Below are positions 29,615 through 38,334 of a DNA stretch of 64,000 nt, in pieces. Both the position numbers and the translations under genes were made by a program. Under the pieces are notes generated by a model. It worked only from the letters and a program-made list of their open reading frames with translations, did not search any database and was not told the DNA's origin. How positions within the stretch are numbered: the first letter of the stretch is position 1; every line of letters begins with the position of its first letter. The DNA comes from an uncultured Prevotellaceae bacterium. Lineage in GTDB: Bacteria > Bacteroidota > Bacteroidia > Bacteroidales > Bacteroidaceae. The stretch lies in the NCBI GenBank assembly GCA_947169245.1, contig CAMVPA010000016.1:1-64000 (forward strand). Direction: 5' to 3'.

Positions 29615-29652
29615 GATCAATTAACGACAACCTTGACAACAAAGGACAACAT

Positions 29653-30261
29653 ATGACTCGAGAAGAAGACATACGAAATGCCGTGGAGGTGATGCGCAAA
29701 GGCGGCGTCATCCTCTACCCCACGGACACCATCTGGGGTATCGGCTGCGACGCCACCAATGCGGAGGCCGTGAAGCGCGTATATGACATCAAGCAGCGCG
29801 ACGACTCGAAAGCGCTCATCTGTCTCGTCGACAGCGACGCACGCCTGCAGCGCTACGTCCGCCAAGTGCCCGACGTCGCCTGGCAGCTCATCGACAGCAT
29901 GAAGAGTGCGTCCGGCGATCCTGGCGCCGGAAACAGCCAAGCGCGCCCCACCACCCTTATCCTCGACGGTGCCGTGAACCTCGCACCTAACCTCATTGCC
30001 GAGGACGGGTCCATCGCCCTGCGCATCACGCAGGAGTCTTTTTCCAAGGAGCTCTGCTACCGTTTCCAGAAGGCCATCGTCTCGACGTCGGCCAACATCA
30101 GCGGCGAGCCCGCGGCACAGAACTATCGCGACATCGACCCGCAGATCATCGAGAAGGTTGACTACGTCTGCTGGAGCCGCCGACAGGAGCACCAGCCCCA
30201 CCAGCCCAGCAGCATCATCCGTCTGCGCCAGAACGGCGAGGTGGAGATTATCCGGAAATGA
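29653..30261 (+). CDS. Sua5/YrdC threonylcarbamoyl-AMP synthase-type protein
   Basis: GGVILYPTDTIWGIGCDATN, TSANISGEPA motifs. Confidence 0.93.
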   Translation: MTREEDIRNAVEVMRKGGVILYPTDTIWGIGCDATNAEAVKRVYDIKQRDDSKALICLVDSDARLQRYVRQVPDVAWQLIDSMKSASGDPGAGNSQARPTTLILDGAVNLAPNLIAEDGSIALRITQESFSKELCYRFQKAIVSTSANISGEPAAQNYRDIDPQIIEKVDYVCWSRRQEHQPHQPSSIIRLRQNGEVEIIRK

Positions 30262-30300
30262 GGAATGAGTAATTAGTAATGAGTAATTAGTAATTTGTTG

Positions 30301-32103
30301 ATGGAGACGACAAGCGACAAGAGACCCGAGTGGCTCAAAAAGCTGCACGACTGGCGCAAGGAGCATGTGAGCGACAAGATGTTCCTGCTCATACTGGCGT
30401 TCCTCGTCGGTCTATTGTCGGCGGTGGCCGCGTTCGTGCTTCATAGCATGATCAACGTCATCGTGGCCATGCTTACAGGGCGTTTCACCAACGACTCTGT
30501 CAACTGGCTTTATCTGGTCTATCCCGTCATCGGCATCTACCTGACGTCGCTTTTCGTCCGTTACATCGTGCGTGACAACATCTCGCACGGCATCACACGT
30601 ATCCTCTACGCCATCTCGTCGAACAAGTCGCGACTGAAGTCGCACAACACGTGGTCGAGCGTCATCGCTTCGGCCATCACCATCGGCTTCGGCGGCTCAG
30701 TGGGTGCCGAGGCGCCTATCGTGCTGACCGGCTCGGCCATTGGCTCGAACCTCGGGCAGTTGTTCCGCATGGACCGCAAGACGCTGATGACCCTCGTGGG
30801 CTGCGGTGCTGCCGGTGCCATCGCCGGCATCTTCAAGGCGCCCATCGCCGGACTCGTGTTCACGCTGGAGGTGCTGCTGATAGACATGACGATGTCGTCG
30901 CTGCTGCCCATCCTCGTGAGCTGCGTGACGGCCACGTGCTTCACCTACATACTGAGCGGTGACGCAGCCCTGTTCACGTTCCATCTGGACAACGAGTGGA
31001 ACGTGCAGCGCATTCCAGCCTGCCTGCTCCTGGGCATCTTCTGCGGACTCATGAGTCTCTATTTCATCCGCACCATGAGCTTCGCCGAGGGCATCTTCGC
31101 CCGCTTCAAGGACAAGCCCTACGTCAAGCTGGCCATCGGCGGCTCCATGCTGAGTCTGCTGATATTCCTGTTCCCGTCGCTCTTCGGCGAGGGTTATCAC
31201 AGCATCAACCTGCTTCTGAATGGTAAGACGGAGGCCGACTGGGCCGAGATTCTGAACAACTCGCTCTTCGCCGGCCACCAGTCGATGCTCATTGTCTACG
31301 TCGTGCTGGTACTACTGACGAAGGTCTTTGCCACCAGCGCCACCAACGGCGGAGGCGGCTGCGGCGGTACGTTCGCGCCGAGCCTTTTCGTGGGCTGCTT
31401 CTCCGGCTTCCTCTTCTCGCGTCTCTGGAACATCTACCAGGTGGGGGTCTACGTGCCCGAGAAGAACTTTGCGCTGATGGGCATGGCGGGTGTCATGTCG
31501 GGCGTCATGCACGCCCCGCTGACGGGCATCTTCCTGATTGCCGAGCTGACCGGCGGCTACAGTCTGCTGCTACCGCTGATGATTGTCTCCGTGTCGAGCT
31601 ACCTGACCATCATCATCTTCGAGCCCCACAGCATCTATGGCGCCCGACTGGCCAAAGAAGGCAAGCTGCTGACGCACCACACCGACCACGCGGCACTGAC
31701 GCTGATGAGCCTCGATTCCGTGATTGAGCGCGACTACATGGCCGTGAACCCCGATATGGAGTTGGGACAGATTGTCAACAAGATCAGTCGCAGCCGCTCG
31801 ACCATGCTGCCCGTCATCGACGCTTCTGGCGCACTGCTGGGCGAAATCGACATCATGAGCATCCGCAAGGTGATGTTCCGCATCGAACTGTATCATCACT
31901 TCAAGGCCAGCCAGCTGATGCAGGAGCCTGCCGCCACATTGCGCGACTCAGCCCCCATGACCAGCGTCATGCGCACCTTCGAGGCGACACGTGCCGACTG
32001 GCTCCCTGTACTCAATGCCGACGGCCACCTGCGAGGCTACATCTCGCGCCAGCGGCTCTATACCTTATATAGAAAAATGGTTCACGACATCAGTGAAGAC
32101 TAA
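30301..32103 (+). CDS. ClC-family chloride channel with C-terminal CBS domains
   Basis: GSVGAEAPIV, GGGGCGGTFAPSLFVG motifs. Confidence 0.95.
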   Translation: METTSDKRPEWLKKLHDWRKEHVSDKMFLLILAFLVGLLSAVAAFVLHSMINVIVAMLTGRFTNDSVNWLYLVYPVIGIYLTSLFVRYIVRDNISHGITRILYAISSNKSRLKSHNTWSSVIASAITIGFGGSVGAEAPIVLTGSAIGSNLGQLFRMDRKTLMTLVGCGAAGAIAGIFKAPIAGLVFTLEVLLIDMTMSSLLPILVSCVTATCFTYILSGDAALFTFHLDNEWNVQRIPACLLLGIFCGLMSLYFIRTMSFAEGIFARFKDKPYVKLAIGGSMLSLLIFLFPSLFGEGYHSINLLLNGKTEADWAEILNNSLFAGHQSMLIVYVVLVLLTKVFATSATNGGGGCGGTFAPSLFVGCFSGFLFSRLWNIYQVGVYVPEKNFALMGMAGVMSGVMHAPLTGIFLIAELTGGYSLLLPLMIVSVSSYLTIIIFEPHSIYGARLAKEGKLLTHHTDHAALTLMSLDSVIERDYMAVNPDMELGQIVNKISRSRSTMLPVIDASGALLGEIDIMSIRKVMFRIELYHHFKASQLMQEPAATLRDSAPMTSVMRTFEATRADWLPVLNADGHLRGYISRQRLYTLYRKMVHDISED

Positions 32104-32141
32104 CCCGGGCTTCGCCATGAACGAGAAAGGAGAATAGAGAT

Positions 32142-33152
32142 ATGAAAAAAGAGGATTTACGGATAGTATTTATGGGAACGCCGGAGTTTGCGGTGGAGAC
32201 ACTGCAGGCACTGGTGGAGAACGGCTATAACGTGGTGGCGATAGTGACACAGCCCGACAAGCCTGTAGGGCGTCACGGCTCAGTGCTTCAGCCGTCGGCC
32301 GTCAAACAGTATGCACTGGAGAAGGGCCTGCCCGTGCTACAGCCGGAGAAGATGAAAGACCCAGTGTTCGTGGAACAGCTGCGTTCGTACGAGGCCAACC
32401 TTCAGGTTGTCGTTGCCTTCCGCATGCTGCCGGAGGTGGTATGGGCAATGCCCCAGTACGGTACCTTCAATGTCCACGCTGCCCTGCTGCCGCAATATCG
32501 TGGCGCCGCGCCCATCAACTGGGCCGTCATCAACGGCGAGACAGAGACCGGCGTGACAACGTTCTTCCTTGACCACGACATCGACACAGGCCGCATCATC
32601 CTCCAAAAGCATTTCCCCATTCCCGACGATGCCGACGTAGAGTACGTCTACGACGGTCTGATGCATCTTGGCGCTACCATCTGTCTGGAGACACTGGAGA
32701 AGATTGTGGAAGCCAACGGCTATCCGGAGTCAATACCCCAAGAGGAATTTCGGGAGAACAGTAATCTCGTCCCCCCGTCCCCCCATACCACTGTACTCCC
32801 GATATTGAAACCAGCCCCCAAGATATTCAAGGAGACCTGCGAGGTCAACTGGCAGCAGACAGCAAAGCATGTCTACGACTTTGTGCGCGGACTTTCGCCC
32901 TATCCTGGCGCCTGGACAACACTCGTCGGTCCCGATGGCAAAGAGACGGTGCTCAAGCTCTACAAGACAACGAAAACGACACAGACCGCCTCAGAGCCCG
33001 GCCGCATCACCGCCGACAAGCACCACCTGTACATCAGTTGCGAGAACTCACTCCTGCAGATTGATGAGCTGCAACTGGCTGGTAAGAAACGGATGAACGC
33101 CACGTCGTTCATCAACGGAATGAAAGATATTGAAAAATATTTCGTGCGGTAA
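32142..33152 (+). CDS. fmt: methionyl-tRNA formyltransferase
   Basis: FMGTPEFAVETLQAL, NVHAALLPQYRGAAPINWAVINGE motifs. Confidence 0.96.
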   Translation: MKKEDLRIVFMGTPEFAVETLQALVENGYNVVAIVTQPDKPVGRHGSVLQPSAVKQYALEKGLPVLQPEKMKDPVFVEQLRSYEANLQVVVAFRMLPEVVWAMPQYGTFNVHAALLPQYRGAAPINWAVINGETETGVTTFFLDHDIDTGRIILQKHFPIPDDADVEYVYDGLMHLGATICLETLEKIVEANGYPESIPQEEFRENSNLVPPSPHTTVLPILKPAPKIFKETCEVNWQQTAKHVYDFVRGLSPYPGAWTTLVGPDGKETVLKLYKTTKTTQTASEPGRITADKHHLYISCENSLLQIDELQLAGKKRMNATSFINGMKDIEKYFVR

Positions 33153-33208
33153 CATAATAAACTGCCTTTGGCTGCGTTTCATTAATAAACAAACAAATGT
33201 AACAGCCT

Positions 33209-33322
33209 ATGCAGATATTTACCCGCGAAGAAACGACACCGAGCGAGAAGACGCTCCGACAAATCAGACAACTGGCTTATACTTACCGCGTGAAAAACGG
33301 TATAGCTTATTGCTTGAACTAA
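33209..33322 (+). CDS. small ORF (37 aa)
   Basis: Not in the ORF track: MQIFTREETTPSEKTLRQIRQLAYTYRVKNGIAYCLN*, between fmt and rpe. Confidence 0.55.
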   Translation: MQIFTREETTPSEKTLRQIRQLAYTYRVKNGIAYCLN

Positions 33323-33380
33323 CAAAAGTGATTTCGTCATAACGTAATAACGTCATAACGAAGAAAAAGAAAAAGAAGAA

Positions 33381-34028
33381 ATGACCCTGGTATCTCCCTC
33401 CTTGCTCGCAGCCGACTTCCTGCATCTTGACCGCGACATCAACATGATTAACCGCAGTGAGGCCGACTGGCTCCACCTTGATGTGATGGACGGTGTCTTC
33501 GTACCCAACATCTCCTTCGGCTTCCCCGTTCTCGAAGCCGTCGCCTCGCTCTGTAAGAAACCGCTCGACGTGCATTACATGATTGTCCACCCCGAGCAGT
33601 ACATCCGTCAGACGGCCAAACTCGGCGCCATGATGATGAACGTCCATCTGGAAGCCTGCACCCACCTGCACCGCACCATCCAGGAGATTCACGATGCCGG
33701 CATGAAGGCCGGTGTGACGCTGAATCCCTCGACGCCCGTGTCGTTGCTTGAGGATGTCATCGGCGATGTGGATATGGTGCTTCTCATGAGTGTAAATCCT
33801 GGATTCGGCGGACAGAAGTTCATTGAAAACACCATCCAGAAAGTGAAGCGCCTGCGCCAGCTCATCAGCGAGCACGACAGCCACGTGCTCATTGAGGTTG
33901 ACGGCGGCGTACAGGGAGAGACGGCTCCGCGACTGGTTGAAGCCGGCGTCGACGTGCTCGTGTCAGGCAGCTACGTCTTCAAGAGCCCAACCCCTGAAGA
34001 GACAATACGCCAATTAAGACTTCTATAA
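33381..34028 (+). CDS. rpe: ribulose-phosphate 3-epimerase
   Basis: SLLAADFLHL, LHLDVMDGVFVPNISFG, SVNPGFGGQ motifs. Confidence 0.96.
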   Translation: MTLVSPSLLAADFLHLDRDINMINRSEADWLHLDVMDGVFVPNISFGFPVLEAVASLCKKPLDVHYMIVHPEQYIRQTAKLGAMMMNVHLEACTHLHRTIQEIHDAGMKAGVTLNPSTPVSLLEDVIGDVDMVLLMSVNPGFGGQKFIENTIQKVKRLRQLISEHDSHVLIEVDGGVQGETAPRLVEAGVDVLVSGSYVFKSPTPEETIRQLRLL

Positions 34029-34116
34029 CTGAGAGGTGAGCGCTCGAGCTTGCTCGCTTTGCTTGCAAAGAATTGAGAAGTGAGCGCGCGGGCTCGCTCG
34101 CTTTGCTTGCAAAGAA
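34028..34116. repeat. two ~45-bp tandem repeat units downstream of rpe
   Basis: (c/t)tgagaggtgagcgctcgagcttgctcgctttgcttgcaaagaa repeated with a few changes. Confidence 0.75.
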
Positions 34117-34138
34117 CTGAGAGGTGAAAGTTCACCAC

Positions 34139-34738
34139 TTATTCACATAGTGCCAACTCCATCTTGTTCTCCTTCGCCATCTTGCGAAGGTTCATCAGGG
34201 CGTAGCGCATGCGTCCCAGTGACGTGTTGATGCTCACGCCCGTCAGTTCGGCAATCTCCTTGAACGACATCTGCTCGTAGAAGCGCATGTAGACCACCTC
34301 GCGCTGTGGCGGCGGCAGCATGTTCATCATCTTCTTCACGTCGAGAAGCACCTGCTCGTTCACCATCTCCGTCTCGCGGAAGGTGTCAAGCACCGATGCC
34401 CCACGCAGGTTCGACAGGTCGTTGTCCTCCGTCGGCTCAATAATGTGTTCCGACTTCTGCTGGCGATACCAGTCCATAATCACGTTATGGGCAATGCGTG
34501 TCAGCCAGAACATGAACTTGCCGGAGTCGGTGTACTTACCCTCGTGCAGTTTCGTGATGACCTTGACAAACGTCTCCTGGAAGATGTCGTCAGCCAAGTC
34601 ATGATCGCGCACGACGAACATGATATATGTAAACAACTTGGTCTGGGTCCTTGACAACAGTTCATCAAAAGCCCGGTTGTTTCCTCCTACGTACAGCAAT
34701 GCCAACGTTTCGTCGGTCATTCCTTCAAATTGCTTCAT
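34139..34738 (-). CDS. ECF RNA polymerase sigma factor
   Basis: DDIFQETFVKVITKLHEGKY and QMSFKEIAELTGVSINTSLGRMRYAL. Confidence 0.93.
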   Translation of the reverse strand: MKQFEGMTDETLALLYVGGNNRAFDELLSRTQTKLFTYIMFVVRDHDLADDIFQETFVKVITKLHEGKYTDSGKFMFWLTRIAHNVIMDWYRQQKSEHIIEPTEDNDLSNLRGASVLDTFRETEMVNEQVLLDVKKMMNMLPPPQREVVYMRFYEQMSFKEIAELTGVSINTSLGRMRYALMNLRKMAKENKMELALCE

Positions 34739-34953
34739 CTTTTCAGTCTTTTTTTATGAAGTAAAAGCTGTTCCGATAGGCAGTAAACTGGGGTTTTAAA
34801 GGGTTATTAATTATTGTTGTCGGTGCAAAAGTAGGTAAAAAAAACAAAAACGCCAAAGAAAACGCGATTTTTTTTGCTTATTGCTTCGTACTTTGCTCTT
34901 TTTTTCGTACCTTTGGCGTTAAATTACGAGAAAACATTACCAGTGAACAGTCT

Positions 34954-36891
34954 ATGATTAAGCTTTTCGTCCCAGGCCGCCTTTGTCTGTTCGGTGAACA
35001 CACCGACTGGGCCGGCCACTACCGTACGATGAACGCAGACATCGCTCCCGGTGCCGCCATCGTCACGGGTATAGAACAAGGAATATATGCCGAAGTTGAG
35101 AAGTCGAGCCTCTTCGAAGTACAGAGCACAGCCCCCGAGATTGACGACCACTGGCAGGACTTTGCCTGCCGCATGGACGAGCAGGAGCTGAAGCGTATAG
35201 CAAAGGCGGGCTCGTTCTTCTGCTACTGCGCCGGAGTAGCCAGCTACATGCTGGAGTGGTACAAGGTGGGCGGTGTGCGCATCAAGATCACATCGATGAC
35301 GCTCCCCATAAAGAGCGGACTGAGCTCATCGGCAGCCATCTGCGTCCTCGTTGCGCGCGCGTTCAATCTTTTATATAACTTGAACCTCAACACGCTGGGC
35401 GAGATGAACATCGCCTACGTCGGTGAATTGCGCACCAGCAGCCGTTGCGGACGTCTGGACCAGGCCTGCGCCTTCGGCGTAAAGCCCAACCTGATGACCT
35501 TCGACGGCGACGAGGTTGAAGTACAGGCGCTCAACGTGAAGAAGACGCTGTACTGGGTCTTCGCCGACCTCTGTGCCGAGAAGGACACGGTACGCATCCT
35601 GCGCGACCTGAACCGCGGCTACCCCTTTGCCTCAAACGAGTTGGAGGAACGCGAGCAACTGGCCTTGGGCGAGATGAACCGCGACATTGTCGACCGTGCC
35701 ATCAAGTATATGGCCAATGGCGAAGTGGAGAAGCTCGGCACCCTGATGACCGAGGCCGAGGCTTTGTTCGACAGCCACGTGGCTCCGATGTGTCCGCAGG
35801 AGCTGACCGCCCCGAAGCTACATGCCGTTCTCGCCGATCCGCAGATACAGCCATTGGTCTACGGTGGCAAGGGCGTTGGCTCTCATGGCGACGGCTCCGT
35901 ACAGTTTCTAGCACGCTCGGCCGAAGCCCAACAGCAGCTGGCCGACTATCTGAACCAGCAGGGGCTAAAGGCCTACACACTAACCATCAAGCCCGTCCAC
36001 ACCGTACGCCGGGCCATCATCCCTGTGGCAGGCTTCGGCACGCGTCTCTACCCCGCTACCCGCGGACTGAAGAAGGATTTCTTTCCGATTCCCTGTCCCG
36101 ACGGCATGGTACGCCCCGTCATCCTTATACTGCTCGAGGAACTCGTGCAGAGCGGCATCGAGGAGATTTGCCTCGTGCTGGGCAACGAGGAGGAGCGCCA
36201 GCAGTATGCAAACTTCTTCGAGCGGCCGCTGGCAACGGAACACCTGAACAAGTTGAACAAAGAGAGCCAGGAGTACGAGAACCGCATCCTCGACATTGGC
36301 AAGCGTCTGCGCTATGTCTACCAGAAGGAGAAGCGCGGCTTCGGCCACGCCGTCTACCAGGCAGCCCAGTTTGCCCGCAACGAACCCGTGCTGCTGATGC
36401 TGGGCGACACGCTCTACCGCTCACTCACCAACAAGCCCTGCGCCCTGCAGCTCATCGAGCAGTACGAACGCTACAACCGTCTCATCGTTGGCCTCTACCC
36501 CGTCGAGAATAATGCCGTCAGCCACTTTGGCATCATGACAGGCGTCTGGGAAGACAAGGACGAGCGCATACTCAACGTGTCAACACTCTGCGAGAAACCC
36601 ACGCCAGCCTACGCCGAGGAGTTTCTGGGCGTGCGCAACCAGAAGGGCGAGAAGGAGTACTGCTCGGTCTTCGGTCAGTACATTCTGACGCCCGATGTTT
36701 TCCTGCAGCTGGAAGCCGACATCAAGCGTGCCGACGAGGAAAACAGTACCCATGAGATTGAACTGACATCGGCTCTCGAAGCTGTCCGCTCGCGCATCGG
36801 CATGATGGGTGTCCGACTGAACAGCCAGCGATTCGACATGGGCAATCCCGCAGCCCTTGTCGACACTATCGCCAAATTCTCACACCTATAA
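34954..36891 (+). CDS. bifunctional GHMP sugar kinase + GalU-type nucleotidyltransferase fusion
   Basis: N-terminal GHMP kinase (PGRLCLFGEHTDW, LPIKSGLSSSAAICV); C-terminal nucleotidyltransferase (IIPVAGFGTRLYPATRGLKKDFFPI), one uninterrupted ORF. Confidence 0.88.
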   Translation: MIKLFVPGRLCLFGEHTDWAGHYRTMNADIAPGAAIVTGIEQGIYAEVEKSSLFEVQSTAPEIDDHWQDFACRMDEQELKRIAKAGSFFCYCAGVASYMLEWYKVGGVRIKITSMTLPIKSGLSSSAAICVLVARAFNLLYNLNLNTLGEMNIAYVGELRTSSRCGRLDQACAFGVKPNLMTFDGDEVEVQALNVKKTLYWVFADLCAEKDTVRILRDLNRGYPFASNELEEREQLALGEMNRDIVDRAIKYMANGEVEKLGTLMTEAEALFDSHVAPMCPQELTAPKLHAVLADPQIQPLVYGGKGVGSHGDGSVQFLARSAEAQQQLADYLNQQGLKAYTLTIKPVHTVRRAIIPVAGFGTRLYPATRGLKKDFFPIPCPDGMVRPVILILLEELVQSGIEEICLVLGNEEERQQYANFFERPLATEHLNKLNKESQEYENRILDIGKRLRYVYQKEKRGFGHAVYQAAQFARNEPVLLMLGDTLYRSLTNKPCALQLIEQYERYNRLIVGLYPVENNAVSHFGIMTGVWEDKDERILNVSTLCEKPTPAYAEEFLGVRNQKGEKEYCSVFGQYILTPDVFLQLEADIKRADEENSTHEIELTSALEAVRSRIGMMGVRLNSQRFDMGNPAALVDTIAKFSHL

Positions 36892-36922
36892 GTCCCATGA
36901 GCCCTATTAGCCCCATAAAACC

Positions 36923-37549
36923 ATGTACATCGCAGTAGCAGGAAACATTGGCAGCGGAAAATCGACGCTCACACGCATGCTCTCCCGCCACTACAAGTGG
37001 GAGGCACGCTTCGAGTCGGTCGACAACAACCCCTATCTCGAAGATTACTACCGCGACATACAGCGGTGGTCATTCAACCTTGAGGTCTACTTCCTGAAGG
37101 AACGCTTCCGCGACCTCATTGCCATACAACAGGCCGACCACACCATCATCCAGGACCGTACCATCTTCGAGGGTGTCTACGTCTTCATGCAGAACAACCG
37201 CGAAATGGGCAACCTCACCCAGCGCGACTACGACACCTATATGGAACTCTTCACTCAGATGCTCGAGTTGGTGCGTCTGCCCGACCTTCTGATATACCTG
37301 CGCGCCTCGGTGCCCCACCTCGTAGGTAACATCCAGAAGCGCGGACGCGGCTACGAGCAGACCATACAGTTGGAGTATCTCGAGAACCTGAACCGCCGAT
37401 ACGAGCAATTCATTACCGAGCACTACAAAGGCCGCGTGATGATCATCGACAAGGATCCACTCGACTTCGAGCACAAGCCACAGGACTTTGCCCAGATTGT
37501 CGACCGCATCGACAGCACCCTCTTCGGACTGTTCTCGGAGGAAACATAA
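36923..37549 (+). CDS. deoxynucleoside kinase (copy 1)
   Basis: IAVAGNIGSGKSTLTRML, QDRTIFEG motifs. Confidence 0.92.
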   Translation: MYIAVAGNIGSGKSTLTRMLSRHYKWEARFESVDNNPYLEDYYRDIQRWSFNLEVYFLKERFRDLIAIQQADHTIIQDRTIFEGVYVFMQNNREMGNLTQRDYDTYMELFTQMLELVRLPDLLIYLRASVPHLVGNIQKRGRGYEQTIQLEYLENLNRRYEQFITEHYKGRVMIIDKDPLDFEHKPQDFAQIVDRIDSTLFGLFSEET

Positions 37550-37602
37550 CCCTTATTTTACTCCTTCTAACTCCTTTAACTCCCTCTAACCCCTAAAAAA
37601 AT

Positions 37603-38223
37603 ATGCACATCGCAGTAGCAGGAAACATTGGCAGTGGCAAGACCACACTCACCCGCCTCCTGGCCCACCGTTACGGCTGGACGCCACGTTACGAACCCGT
37701 CGACAACAACCCCTATCTGGAGGACTTCTACGCCGACATGCCCCGCTGGTCATTCAACCTGCAGGTCTACTTCCTCAGTAAACGTTTCAAGGAGGTGGTC
37801 GAAATATCGAAGGCGCAGGAGACCATCATCCAAGACCGCACCATCTTTGAGGACGCCCGCATCTTCGCCCCCAACCTTCACGGACAGGGCATGATGTCCG
37901 ATCGCGACTTCGAGAACTACAGCGACCTCTTCGACCTGATGATGTCTCTGGTCAAGTTGCCCGACCTCATGATTTACATCCGCTCCAGCATCCCCACGCT
38001 CGTGGCACAGATACAGAAGCGCGGACGCGAGTATGAGCAGACCATGCGACTGGACTACCTGCAGGGTCTGGAGAAGCGCTACGAGGAGTGGATCAAGTCG
38101 TACGAAGGACCGCTCATCATCATCGATGGCGACAACTGTAAGTTCGGCGAGAACCCCGAGGCCCTGAAGCAGGTCACCGACATGATTGACGCCAAACTCT
38201 ACGGTCTCTTCCCAATGGAATAG
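37603..38223 (+). CDS. deoxynucleoside kinase (copy 2, tandem paralogue)
   Basis: IAVAGNIGSGKTTLTRLL, QDRTIFED motifs. Confidence 0.92.
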   Translation: MHIAVAGNIGSGKTTLTRLLAHRYGWTPRYEPVDNNPYLEDFYADMPRWSFNLQVYFLSKRFKEVVEISKAQETIIQDRTIFEDARIFAPNLHGQGMMSDRDFENYSDLFDLMMSLVKLPDLMIYIRSSIPTLVAQIQKRGREYEQTMRLDYLQGLEKRYEEWIKSYEGPLIIIDGDNCKFGENPEALKQVTDMIDAKLYGLFPME

Positions 38224-38334
38224 TCACTATTCACCTATCACTACTCACCACTCTCATCGTCAGAACACAGTAGGGACTCTTGCGTCCCGATGGTAGCGTC
38301 ACCCTTCGGGATGCCGAGCGCTGCTGTGTAATTC

